64,000 bases of DNA from Pseudomonadota bacterium. GTDB lineage: Bacteria; Pseudomonadota; Gammaproteobacteria; Steroidobacterales; MnTg04. The stretch lies in assembly GCA_022572885.1 (NCBI GenBank), contig JACZVC010000004.1:61094-125093 (forward strand), in the 5' to 3' direction. The notes below the pieces were generated by a model. It did no database searches. It had not been told where the DNA came from and saw nothing but the letters and a program-made list of their open reading frames with translations. This document shows positions 9,312-17,424 of this stretch, piece after piece; within the stretch, counting starts at the first letter, position 1; every line of letters starts with the position of its first letter. The position numbers were made by a program, and so were the translations under genes.

Positions 9312-9629
9312 TCATACCAGGCAGTCCAAGCCATCCAGCAGCATGTGGATGAGCAGGCCAATACCAAGCAGCCGGAGCGGACGGACGAAAACGATAAGCG
9401 CATAGACCAGGATGGCCGGCCATTGGTGCAGCGGATGAAAGCCGATGCTGCAACGGGTCGGATCGTATACCGGTGACGCCAGCAGATGATCCAGATCGAC
9501 CAGCATCGTGGCGAGCATGATCAGCCAGGCTTTTAACCAGTATTTCCGGAAAAACAACCAGGCGATCCCGCCGGGTACCGCGGCATGCAGGATCAGGTGG
9601 ATCAGCCCGCTGGCCGTGACGTTGCTCAG
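9312..9629 (-). CDS. Small integral membrane protein (DUF6122-like), CTG start likely
   Basis: About 105 residues with three or four hydrophobic segments and conserved polar residues in the membrane (L-H-A-A near the start, D-L-D-H-L-L in the middle, H-M-L-L-D-G near the end). This resembles the DUF6122 family. No ATG, GTG or TTG lies in frame before residue 25, yet the conserved first helix begins earlier. A CTG at 9629 overlaps the stop of the upstream redoxin gene as CTGA, which would give coupled translation from a rare start codon. The alternative ATG at 9557 would remove the first helix. Function is unknown. Confidence 0.6.
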   Translation of the reverse strand: MSNVTASGLIHLILHAAVPGGIAWLFFRKYWLKAWLIMLATMLVDLDHLLASPVYDPTRCSIGFHPLHQWPAILVYALIVFVRPLRLLGIGLLIHMLLDGLDCLV

Positions 9630-10471
9630 AGCCCGTGTCGTTCCAGCACCCTGGCCAGGAAGCCGGGTTCGGCACGGTTACGGTAGTTTTCGGTCTCGTC
9701 GACATCCAGTACGGAGCCATCCGCGGCCAGCACGATGGTTGTCGGCAACACGGTGTCGGTGTCGTAGCCGAGAGCCTGCATCCCGGCAGGCAGCCCTTGG
9801 TCATGGTTGATGCCGAGTACGGTCGCGGCCTGATTATCGGTGTCTACCCAAAAATCGAAAGGGACGTCGAACCGGGCAGCCAGCTCGCGAGTTTTTCTGG
9901 CTGGCTGCGGGCTGATCAGCACGATGCGGGCGCGGTCGCCCAGCTCACGATAGGCTGCGGCGAGTTCTTTGACCTGGACTACGCAGAATGGGCACCAGTT
10001 GCCACGATAAAACATCAACAACGCAGGTTTGCCGAGCAAGTCGCGGCTGTATACCGGCTTGCCGTCCAGATTCAGCGCCGAAAATTCCGGCAAGGGTTGC
10101 CCATTTTCGATTCTCGATGCCGAGCGATCGAGACGGCTGTACCAGAATTGGTAGGTCGCGTACGCAGCCAGGCACAGTCCGGCCAAGCTGGCGGCAGCGA
10201 GCGAACCCGCTCTGAAAACCCAGTCAAACGCTGCGAGCAAGGCGCCTGATGCCATGGTCAGCGAAACCGGGGTCAGGCGGGCCTGGTCGGCGGGCAATTT
10301 CCTGCCCAGCATTACCAAACCCAGCACCAGCAGCATCGGCGCGGATGCGAGGAGGGCGCCCAGCCAGCCAGGTGAAAAACCGCCGCCAAGATGGATGACA
10401 GCCTGGATCGAGACCACGGTCAGCAGCGCAAAAAACGCCATGACAAAAACCGATTTGACGCCGTTCATCAT
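9626..10471 (-). CDS. Membrane-anchored peroxiredoxin/redoxin-domain protein
   Basis: Four hydrophobic segments fill the first 125 residues. They are followed by an AhpC/TSA-type thioredoxin-fold domain with the active site N-W-C-P-F-C-V near residue 170, a two-Cys C-x-x-C arrangement. It is predicted to reduce peroxides or exchange disulfides at the membrane. The ATG at 10471 overlaps the stop of the preceding gene as ATGA, and the 3' end overlaps the following small membrane-protein gene, so the three genes form one operon. The reading frame continues upstream to 10726 but only as an overlap with the secreted-protein gene. Confidence 0.75.
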   Translation of the reverse strand: MMNGVKSVFVMAFFALLTVVSIQAVIHLGGGFSPGWLGALLASAPMLLVLGLVMLGRKLPADQARLTPVSLTMASGALLAAFDWVFRAGSLAAASLAGLCLAAYATYQFWYSRLDRSASRIENGQPLPEFSALNLDGKPVYSRDLLGKPALLMFYRGNWCPFCVVQVKELAAAYRELGDRARIVLISPQPARKTRELAARFDVPFDFWVDTDNQAATVLGINHDQGLPAGMQALGYDTDTVLPTTIVLAADGSVLDVDETENYRNRAEPGFLARVLERHGL

Positions 10472-10854
10472 TTGTCCGCCGTGAAGTAAAAAACGCTCAT
10501 CGTCCAACGCGTGCGCGACGGTGCGTCGGGTACGATGGAGGCCTTGATGATTTCCTGGTAACGGCCGTCGATCCGGAATTCCAGCCGCGCGGAAACAGCC
10601 TCGCCGGCTCGTGTCGTTCCCGAAAAACGCAGACTGATCGTGCCTGGTACGCTGCGTTCTGCCAGGCGGGCATCGACGCGAATGGTATTGAAGTGATTTT
10701 CGTAGGCAATCCAGCCTTGCATGCATAGCTTTTTTTCTTCATCGCAAAAAAGCTTGTTCTTGACCAGGACAAAGGTGTGTGCATGCAATACTGGTGAGCA
10801 AAACAGCAGGATTGCGAGCAGCGTTCCACGCCAGATGCCTGCGGCACGGATCAT
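10468..10854 (-). CDS. Hypothetical secreted protein
   Basis: A signal peptide (positively charged start, Leu-rich core, cleavage after A-H-A) precedes about 100 residues with a beta-rich pattern and two cysteines in C-D-E-E-K-K-L-C that could form a disulfide. I do not recognise a family. ATG 10854 is chosen because CCGGAAAA precedes it; ATG 10875 is also possible. It is the first gene of an operon with the redoxin-domain membrane protein, so a periplasmic redox partner or substrate role is possible but unproven. Confidence 0.55.
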   Translation of the reverse strand: MIRAAGIWRGTLLAILLFCSPVLHAHTFVLVKNKLFCDEEKKLCMQGWIAYENHFNTIRVDARLAERSVPGTISLRFSGTTRAGEAVSARLEFRIDGRYQEIIKASIVPDAPSRTRWTMSVFYFTADK

Positions 10855-10963
10855 GATAGTTTTCCGGTAACTCATGTTGGCCATTATAGACCGCACCTTT
10901 CAAAGCGAAGTTCTTTTTTGTTGTTAGAATCGGTTCCTTGATTCTGCAGGCTGGAGATCGGGC

Positions 10964-12217
10964 ATGGATTTTTTGAAGAAAGCTTGTCTGAGCGCTGGCT
11001 TGCTTGTAGTGGTACAGGCGCATGCCGCCGATCCGGTGGAACTCGAACTGCCACCGGGATTCGAGGCGACGGTATTTGCCAGCGGCCTGGGGCGAGCGCG
11101 CCACCTCGTGGTTCGGGGAAACGGCGATGTCTACGTTACGATGCGTCGTAGCAAAGACGGCAAAGGCGTCATCGGCTTGCGCGACAATGACGGAGACGGC
11201 GTCGCCGACCTCCAGGCGGCCTTCGGTCATGCGGGCGGCACTGGCGTGGCCATTTATCGCGATTATCTTTTTTTCTCCTCGGATGACACTGTTTACCGGA
11301 TGAAATTCGCCGATGATGAACTGGTGCCCGGCGGTGATTTGGAAGTCGTCGTGTCCGGGTTTCCGCGGCAAAGTTCACACGCGGCGAAGTCGTTGGCGAT
11401 TGGCGCCGATGGCAGCCTGTTCGTGAACTCGGGGGCGCCGTCCAACGCTTGCCAGAAGCGTGCCCGCTCGGCCGGCTCGAAGGGGCAGAACCCCTGCCCG
11501 CAGCTGTTCCGCGGCGGCGGTATCTGGAAGTTTTCAGCGGATCGTCTGGACCAGGACCAGGTGGCCGATGGTCAGCGCTATGTGACCGGTATCCGCAATT
11601 CGGTGGCGTTGGCTTTCAACGACGCTGCTGGCGAGCTGTATTTCGTCATGCATGGGAGGGATCAGCTCGATAGCCTTTGGCCGCGGTTTTTCAGCGCCGA
11701 CCAACGCGAGGAACTGCCAGCCGAGGAATTTCACCTGGCTCTTGAGAGTTCCGATTTTGGTTGGCCCTATACCTATTACGATGGTTTGATAAATCAGCGC
11801 ATGGTGGGGCCCGAATATGGCGGGGATGGCAAAAAAACGGCGCCGGATGGCAAATACCCGGACCCGCTGGTGGCTTTCCCGGCGCACTGGGCGCCCAATT
11901 CGCTGGTTTTCTATGCCGGCAGCCAGTTTCCCGCCGAATACCACGGCGGTGCCTTTGTCGCGTTTCACGGATCCTGGAATCGCGCGCCGGGCCTGCAAGG
12001 GGGCTACGAGATTGCGTTTGTGCCGATGAAAGAGGGGAAACCGTCCGCGGAATGGCGCACCTTTGCCGATGGTTTCATGGGCGACAGACCGATTCGAAAT
12101 CCAGCGCAGGCGAAGCACCGGCCGGTCGGTCTTGCGGTCGGACCGGATGGCAGCTTGTATATCAGCGACTCGACCGGCGGGACCATCTGGAAAATTTCTT
12201 ATTCAACTGCGGATTGA
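10964..12217 (+). CDS. Periplasmic PQQ-type sugar (sorbosone) dehydrogenase-like beta-propeller
   Basis: A signal peptide ending in A-H-A-A is followed by a six-bladed propeller of the soluble glucose/sorbosone dehydrogenase family. Supporting pieces are the L-P-x-G-F-x-A start of the first blade, D-x-D-G-D-G calcium-like loops near residue 75, G-I-R-N-S (near 210), W-P-Y (near 267) and the late H-G-S-W-N-R. These proteins oxidise sugars or aldehydes with PQQ in the periplasm, though many relatives have unproven activity. It is read divergently from the secreted/redoxin operon with a 109-bp gap, and it faces the aldo/keto reductase gene. Confidence 0.75.
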   Translation: MDFLKKACLSAGLLVVVQAHAADPVELELPPGFEATVFASGLGRARHLVVRGNGDVYVTMRRSKDGKGVIGLRDNDGDGVADLQAAFGHAGGTGVAIYRDYLFFSSDDTVYRMKFADDELVPGGDLEVVVSGFPRQSSHAAKSLAIGADGSLFVNSGAPSNACQKRARSAGSKGQNPCPQLFRGGGIWKFSADRLDQDQVADGQRYVTGIRNSVALAFNDAAGELYFVMHGRDQLDSLWPRFFSADQREELPAEEFHLALESSDFGWPYTYYDGLINQRMVGPEYGGDGKKTAPDGKYPDPLVAFPAHWAPNSLVFYAGSQFPAEYHGGAFVAFHGSWNRAPGLQGGYEIAFVPMKEGKPSAEWRTFADGFMGDRPIRNPAQAKHRPVGLAVGPDGSLYISDSTGGTIWKISYSTAD

Positions 12218-12224
12218 AGACAAC

Positions 12225-13172
12225 TCAGCGCTGGATGATGCCCGCCAATGCCTCGTCGATTGCGGTCAGCGTCTCGTCATCGAGTTGAATTCCTGAAGCG
12301 GCTGCGTTTTCCTCAACCTGCTCGGGTCTCGATGCACCGACTATCGCGGACGCGACATTGGGTTCACGCAATACCCAGGCCAGCGCAAGCTGGCTCAGGC
12401 TCATTCCGAGTTCGTCCGCAAGCGGGCGCAGATTGTCGACGGCGTCAAACAAGGAGTCGTCAAGCAAGCGCTCCATGAACTGGTTCATCAATGGATTGGC
12501 TGCCCGCGAGTCGGCAGGTAATTCACTGCCGGGCTTGTACTTGCCAGTCAGTACTCCTTGTCCCAGCGGTGACCAGACGATCTGGCCGATACCGTTTTCC
12601 CTGCACAAAGGTATGACTTCTGCTTCAGGGTCCCGCCAGATCATGGAATATTGTGGTTGGCTGGATACAAAGGGCGCGACACCGTCAATATTCATGGCGG
12701 CCTGAATTTGTGGCGCGGTCCACTCGCTGAATCCGATATAACGCGCCTTACCGGCTTCCACCACTTCGTTCAAGGCCTGCATGGTTTCTTCCAGCGGTGT
12801 GTCGGGATCATAGCGATGGCACTGGTACAGATCCACGTAGTCAGTACGCAAGCGCTGCAAAGAATCGTTGATTTGTTTGTGAACCTGCTCTGCGGAAAGC
12901 CCGCTGTCGGTGTCGGTCATCGGGAAGTACAACTTGGTCGCCAGGACATAGCTATCCCTGGAGCGACCCACCAGCGCTTCGCCCAGGAAAGTCTCCGCCG
13001 CGCCCTTGCCGTAAACATTGGCGGTATCGATAAAATTAATGCCGCAATCGAAGGCTGCCGCCAGGCAGTTCCGGGCGCTGTCTGATGCCACGCCGACACC
13101 GTAGGTCAGCCACGAACCCAGCGCGATTTCCGAAACCTCCAGTTCGCTGTTTCCCAGTTGTCTGTATTGCAT
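12225..13172 (-). CDS. Aldo/keto reductase
   Basis: A full-length (315 residues) NADPH-dependent TIM-barrel reductase. The catalytic set is visible: D near residue 49 in D-T-A-N-x-Y, Tyr of V-Y-G, Lys of A-T-K, and His of Q-C-H-R. The start M-Q-Y-R-x-L-G-N-S is typical of the voltage-gated potassium-channel beta-subunit-like branch (AKR6/YghZ type). ATG 13172 is preceded by AGGA; an ATG at 13232 would add 20 unsupported residues. It reduces aldehydes or ketones in the cytoplasm. The gene converges on the sorbosone-dehydrogenase-like gene. Confidence 0.85.
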   Translation of the reverse strand: MQYRQLGNSELEVSEIALGSWLTYGVGVASDSARNCLAAAFDCGINFIDTANVYGKGAAETFLGEALVGRSRDSYVLATKLYFPMTDTDSGLSAEQVHKQINDSLQRLRTDYVDLYQCHRYDPDTPLEETMQALNEVVEAGKARYIGFSEWTAPQIQAAMNIDGVAPFVSSQPQYSMIWRDPEAEVIPLCRENGIGQIVWSPLGQGVLTGKYKPGSELPADSRAANPLMNQFMERLLDDSLFDAVDNLRPLADELGMSLSQLALAWVLREPNVASAIVGASRPEQVEENAAASGIQLDDETLTAIDEALAGIIQR

Positions 13173-13369
13173 GTTCCTGATCCTTATTGGCATTTTGCGT
13201 GCCGGACGCGGCCGGGACGAAGAATGATCCATTTTCTTTTAACATAAACCAGATGATTCAATTTAACCATGGTTCCGAAGACCTTATTTGGTGCGGGAGC
13301 AGCGGCTTTTTTTCCATATTGTGCGCTGACTCACAGAATACATTGGGTGGCCGGATGTAGTCTGAGCCC

Positions 13370-13564
13370 ATGCGCAAAAAGTATTACACACATTTTTTGC
13401 TTAACGAGCGGCAGGGTAGTTGCAGCGAATACAGTGGTGTCGTTGAGATAAACCGGCTTGCCCAGCACGAATTTGAAGGCGAAGAAATAAAGACGCTGCT
13501 GGCACAGAATTTCGACCTCGAGGCAGAGGAAGTCACCGTACTCGACTGGTCACGATTGCATTAG
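13370..13564 (+). CDS. Small hypothetical protein (64 aa)
   Basis: An acidic 64-residue protein with no signal peptide. It looks like a compact alpha/beta fold with a conserved-looking D-W-S-R end. I do not recognise the family. It stands alone and is followed 35 bp downstream by a strong Rho-independent terminator, which supports it being a transcribed gene. Confidence 0.55.
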   Translation: MRKKYYTHFLLNERQGSCSEYSGVVEINRLAQHEFEGEEIKTLLAQNFDLEAEEVTVLDWSRLH

Positions 13565-13599
13565 ATTCGAATTAGCCCATGATCCCCTTAGGCTAACTT

Positions 13600-13627
13600 G
13601 CCCCCGATTTATCGGGGGCTTTTTTTT
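13600..13627 (+). terminator. Rho-independent terminator
   Basis: The arms GCCCCCGA (13600-13607) and TCGGGGGC (13612-13619) pair perfectly around a TTTA loop and are followed directly by eight T residues. It ends transcription from the small gene at 13370-13564 and insulates it from the converging di-haem oxidoreductase gene. Confidence 0.9.
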
Positions 13628-13633
13628 GCCTGC

Positions 13634-15049
13634 CTAATGCACGATGTCGGCGTTTGGACGCGAGGGGTTGCGCAGGGTCTTTAGGAAAGCGATCAGTTCT
13701 TCCTGCCGGCGCACATCCATGGACAAAAAACGATCGCGTGCCCATTCCGCATCGCCGCCGTGTGAGGTGATCGCCTCCTCAAGGGTCAGCGCCCGGCCGT
13801 CATGCATATAGGGCGCGGTATCGGCAACGCCCCACAGCTTGGCGGTAATATACTCGCGGTTTTGCTGTTTGCTGGCCGCCGAAAAATCTTCCGCGAGGTC
13901 CGGACCCATGTCGTGTCTCTTGAGATCCGAAAACATGGAAACCTCCACGCCGCCGCTCGATGGTTTGAAGCCCATGGGTCCTCGACGAAGATCGACCCGG
14001 TAATACACGTTGTCGGAAGGGGCGTCATCGACGACCGGAAAACTGAAGTCAAGCCAGGGGTTTTCCGTGGTCATCATTGGTCGATGGCAGTCGCTGCAGC
14101 CTGCTGCATGGAAACTGGCGATTCCTTTTCTCGCCGCACGCCGGGCGCGCAACCGCACCGGGGTGTCCTGGGTAGCGACAAAAATCTCCAGTGCACTCAT
14201 CTCGCCGATGAGAACCTCGTCGGTAACACCGTCGCCATCATCATCGACACCGGGTCCGAATATCTCGACTGGCTGCATGCCCATGTGAAACATCATGGCG
14301 CCCTGGCTAAATTGCCTGAGCGTGGCGAATTGACCTTTGCGCCCGAATGGCCTGACCACCAGGTCGGCATCGATGCCCTGGACACCGGAAGTATCCAACT
14401 GACCATGGTTATCCGCAGAAATTTCGCCGAAATACACACCCTTGCTCGACAGCCTGATTGTCTGACCCGGGTTTTCCAGCGCTGTTGACTTCAGTGCTTG
14501 CAAATCCGCGGTCATTTCCTGGCCAATCGCCTGTACTCCGCCGCTGCCGAATAGCGAATTCGAGTTAATCAGCCGGCCATCGAAGCTGGCCTCGCCCCTG
14601 AGTAAATCGTCTGCCACATCGATGACTCGCGGCATAAACATCACGGAAGCGGACATGCCGCCAGCGCCGCCAATGCCAAAAATCGTGGGGACCGTGTCCG
14701 TGCTGACCAGATTGTGGCACTCGACACAGGTCTGGGCATCCAGGCCATTGACCCGCAAAAAGGTGCCGTTACCTTGTAATGTCGGCCGACCGCCGGGTGT
14801 AGTGGCGTCAGCCAGGTTCTGTGGACCGTCTCCAAACCCGTGGGCATGGTTGAATGGCGTTGCAAAAATCGCCAGACCTGCTTTCCGAAGCTGGTTCAGG
14901 CTCAGGTTCCCACTGACGATCTGGTCCTGGGTAATGCGCGGGCCGTCCGGGCCGAAGGTCTCGTCGTCAGGCGGTTTTTCTGACAGGACAGTCCGAGGCA
15001 GGAAGAGGGCCAGAATAATGGATAATAATGCGCTGCTTGTCTTGGGCAT
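13634..15049 (-). CDS. Di-haem c-type cytochrome oxidoreductase
   Basis: A signal peptide (Leu-rich, about 23 residues) precedes a periplasmic protein with two haem c sites, C-V-E-C-H near residue 110 and C-S-D-C-H near residue 318. The arrangement resembles di-haem peroxidase or DUF1111 thiol-oxidoreductase families. D-D-D-G-D-G-V-T-D near residue 270 is a likely calcium loop. A conserved Y-M-H-D-G-R-A stretch near the C-terminus is typical of the second cytochrome domain. The enzyme probably transfers electrons in the periplasm; the substrate is unknown. Its stop lies just beyond the terminator of the converging small gene. Confidence 0.8.
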   Translation of the reverse strand: MPKTSSALLSIILALFLPRTVLSEKPPDDETFGPDGPRITQDQIVSGNLSLNQLRKAGLAIFATPFNHAHGFGDGPQNLADATTPGGRPTLQGNGTFLRVNGLDAQTCVECHNLVSTDTVPTIFGIGGAGGMSASVMFMPRVIDVADDLLRGEASFDGRLINSNSLFGSGGVQAIGQEMTADLQALKSTALENPGQTIRLSSKGVYFGEISADNHGQLDTSGVQGIDADLVVRPFGRKGQFATLRQFSQGAMMFHMGMQPVEIFGPGVDDDGDGVTDEVLIGEMSALEIFVATQDTPVRLRARRAARKGIASFHAAGCSDCHRPMMTTENPWLDFSFPVVDDAPSDNVYYRVDLRRGPMGFKPSSGGVEVSMFSDLKRHDMGPDLAEDFSAASKQQNREYITAKLWGVADTAPYMHDGRALTLEEAITSHGGDAEWARDRFLSMDVRRQEELIAFLKTLRNPSRPNADIVH

Positions 15050-15289
15050 GGCTGGATGGCACCGTAGTTTTTTTGTAATTCTGCAGAAGAAATTTATGTG
15101 TTTTAGCGGCGCGATTCAAGTTGAAATACGGCCAGTCCGCATTATGTCAATCAGTACGGATACTGTTCGGGCAGGCCGGATTTGTCGTCGGAGAGCCCGG
15201 GTTATACACTCCCGGGTCGCCGCGCCAGTTCGGCCAGGCGTTATTGGCCTGGGGAATCATCGTAATTTAAAACTATTGGCGGGACCCAT

Positions 15290-17344
15290 ATGAAAATCAA
15301 ATTCTTGCATATACCCGGATTCATACTATGCATCTTCACCCTTGCCGCCTGTACCCAGGAAATGGATCAGTCTGCGGTGGCCGAACAGGCGCTGACCCTG
15401 GGTATCGAGACCGCTAATTTCGACACGACGGTGCGGCCACAGGACGATTTTTACCGCTATACGAATGGAACCTGGCTGAAAAATACACAAATTCCGGAAG
15501 ACAAGTCGAATTACGGCAGCTTTACCGCGCTGGCTGACGAGGCCGAGGAAAATCTGCGGGTTTTGATCGAGGAAGCCGCAGCCGACGAAAAAAAGGAGCC
15601 CGGCAGCGATGCACAGAAAGTCGGCGATTTCTATTTGAGCTTCATGAACGAAGAAGCCGTTGAGGCGGCCGGAACAACCCCGTTGGACCAACCGTTGGCA
15701 CAAATTGACCGGATTCAAAGCAGCGCAGACGTTATCGCCTATATCGGCGCCAGCCAGCGCAAGGGTCTGGCCAATCCGTTCGTGCTTTTTGTCAACCAGG
15801 ACTCCAAGGATTCGACGGTGTATGCCGCTTTTATGCACCAGACCGGTCTGGGACTTCCCAATCGCGACTATTATCTTGAAGACGATGAGAGATTTGTCAC
15901 CCTGCGCGCGAAGTATCGCGATTACGTGGGGACGATGTATGAGCTGGTCGGGCTCGAAGGCGGCGCAGCAGCCGGGCAGACGGTCATGGACATGGAGACG
16001 GCGATTGCCGAAGCGCACTGGACGAAAGTACAGAACCGTCAGCGTGACAAGCTATACAACCCGTACAATGTCAGCGGCGCAAACGAATTGACCCCCGGCC
16101 TTGACTGGAATATTTTTCTCGCCGAGGCCGGACTAGACCCGGCACGGGATTTTATCGTCCGCCAGCCGAGTTTTTTTACCGCACTGGGAAAAATGATTGC
16201 GCAAACCCCGGTCGATGACTGGAAGACCTATTTCCGGTTCAAGTTGATCGATTCGGCGGCGCCTTTCCTGAGCGCGGCGTTTGTCGAAGCATCCTTCGAC
16301 ATGCACCGGCGGGCGGTACAGGGTGTCGAGCAGAATCAGCCGCGCTGGAAACGCGCCGTCCAGGCGACCGACGGCAACGTAGGCGAACTGGCAGGAAAAA
16401 TGTATGTGGCGAAACATTTCTCGCCCGCAGCCAAGGGTCGCATGAACGAAATGATCGAAAACCTGCGCATGGTTTTCAATGAGGCGATCGATGAACTGGA
16501 GTGGATGGGCGAGCTGACCAAGGAACAGGCGCAGGACAAGCTGGCGAAATTCAATACCAAGATCGGTTATCCGGACAAGTGGCGGGACTACTCGACTCTG
16601 GAAGTCGTTGCCGGCGATCTCGCGGGTAACATCCTGCGCTCGAACGCAAGCCAGTACGACCGCATGATCGGCAAGCTGGGTGGGCCTATCGACCGAAGCG
16701 AGTGGTTGATGACGCCGCAGACGGTTAATGCCTATTACAACCCGCCGATGAATGAAATCGTATTCCCGGCGGCTATCCTGCAACCGCCGTTCTTCAATGT
16801 AGCAGCGGACGATGCGGTCAACTACGGTGCCATCGGCGGCGTAATCGGCCACGAGTTCAGTCACGGCTTCGATGACCAGGGGCGTAAAACGGATGGCGAT
16901 GGCAACCTGCGCGACTGGTGGACCGAAGAAGACGCGGCCGAGTTTACGGCGCGGGCGCAGGGCCTGGTTGACCAATATGCCGCATACAGCCCAATGGAAG
17001 GCGAATACCTCAACGGCGAGCTGACCCTGGGCGAGAACATCGGCGACCTCGCCGGCCTGACCATGGCCTATCGCGCCTACCAGCACTCGCTCGGCGGCAA
17101 GGAAGCGCCGGTTATCGATGGATTCACCGGCGACCAGCGCTTCTTCCTTGGCTGGGCGCAGGTCTGGGCGCGCAAGTACCGTGACCAGGAGTTGCTGCGC
17201 CGCCTGAAAGTCGATCCGCATTCGCCCAGCGAATACCGGACCAATGGCACGGTTTCGAATATCCCGGAATTCTACGCTGCATTCGATGTGCAGGAAGGCG
17301 ATGGCATGTATATCGCCGAAAAGGATCGGGTGAAAATCTGGTAG
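15290..17344 (+). CDS. M13-family (neprilysin/PepO-like) metallopeptidase lipoprotein
   Basis: The signal ends in L-A-A-C near residue 21, so it is a lipoprotein. The catalytic zinc site H-E-F-S-H lies near residue 525, followed by E-N-I-G-D-L-A-G about 60 residues later, which supplies the third zinc ligand and the structural Asp. The N-A-Y-Y-N-P substrate-binding stretch near 480 and the C-terminal end are intact. At 684 residues it is full length. M13 enzymes cleave oligopeptides. It is followed by a hairpin terminator and then an M1 aminopeptidase lipoprotein, so the two probably digest exogenous peptides. Confidence 0.92.
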   Translation: MKIKFLHIPGFILCIFTLAACTQEMDQSAVAEQALTLGIETANFDTTVRPQDDFYRYTNGTWLKNTQIPEDKSNYGSFTALADEAEENLRVLIEEAAADEKKEPGSDAQKVGDFYLSFMNEEAVEAAGTTPLDQPLAQIDRIQSSADVIAYIGASQRKGLANPFVLFVNQDSKDSTVYAAFMHQTGLGLPNRDYYLEDDERFVTLRAKYRDYVGTMYELVGLEGGAAAGQTVMDMETAIAEAHWTKVQNRQRDKLYNPYNVSGANELTPGLDWNIFLAEAGLDPARDFIVRQPSFFTALGKMIAQTPVDDWKTYFRFKLIDSAAPFLSAAFVEASFDMHRRAVQGVEQNQPRWKRAVQATDGNVGELAGKMYVAKHFSPAAKGRMNEMIENLRMVFNEAIDELEWMGELTKEQAQDKLAKFNTKIGYPDKWRDYSTLEVVAGDLAGNILRSNASQYDRMIGKLGGPIDRSEWLMTPQTVNAYYNPPMNEIVFPAAILQPPFFNVAADDAVNYGAIGGVIGHEFSHGFDDQGRKTDGDGNLRDWWTEEDAAEFTARAQGLVDQYAAYSPMEGEYLNGELTLGENIGDLAGLTMAYRAYQHSLGGKEAPVIDGFTGDQRFFLGWAQVWARKYRDQELLRRLKVDPHSPSEYRTNGTVSNIPEFYAAFDVQEGDGMYIAEKDRVKIW

Positions 17345-17380
17345 TCTCCGGTCAGTTGAAAAAGTAGTTTAGTCCTGAAC

Positions 17381-17412
17381 CCGGCAGATTCTTGAGAGTC
17401 TGCCGGTTTTTT
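17381..17412 (+). terminator. Rho-independent terminator after M13 peptidase gene
   Basis: The arms CCGGCAGA (17381-17388) and TCTGCCGG (17399-17406) pair around a 10-base loop and are followed by six T residues. It lies 36 bp after the M13 stop and ends only 12 bp before the next start codon, so the M1 gene either relies on readthrough or has its promoter inside or upstream of the hairpin. Confidence 0.75.
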
Positions 17413-17424
17413 CGAGGTGTCAAT

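Noticed and set aside
15196..15216. CCCGGG inverted repeat upstream of the M13 gene
   Set aside because: Six-base GC palindromes are expected by chance at this composition; distance and surroundings give no further support.
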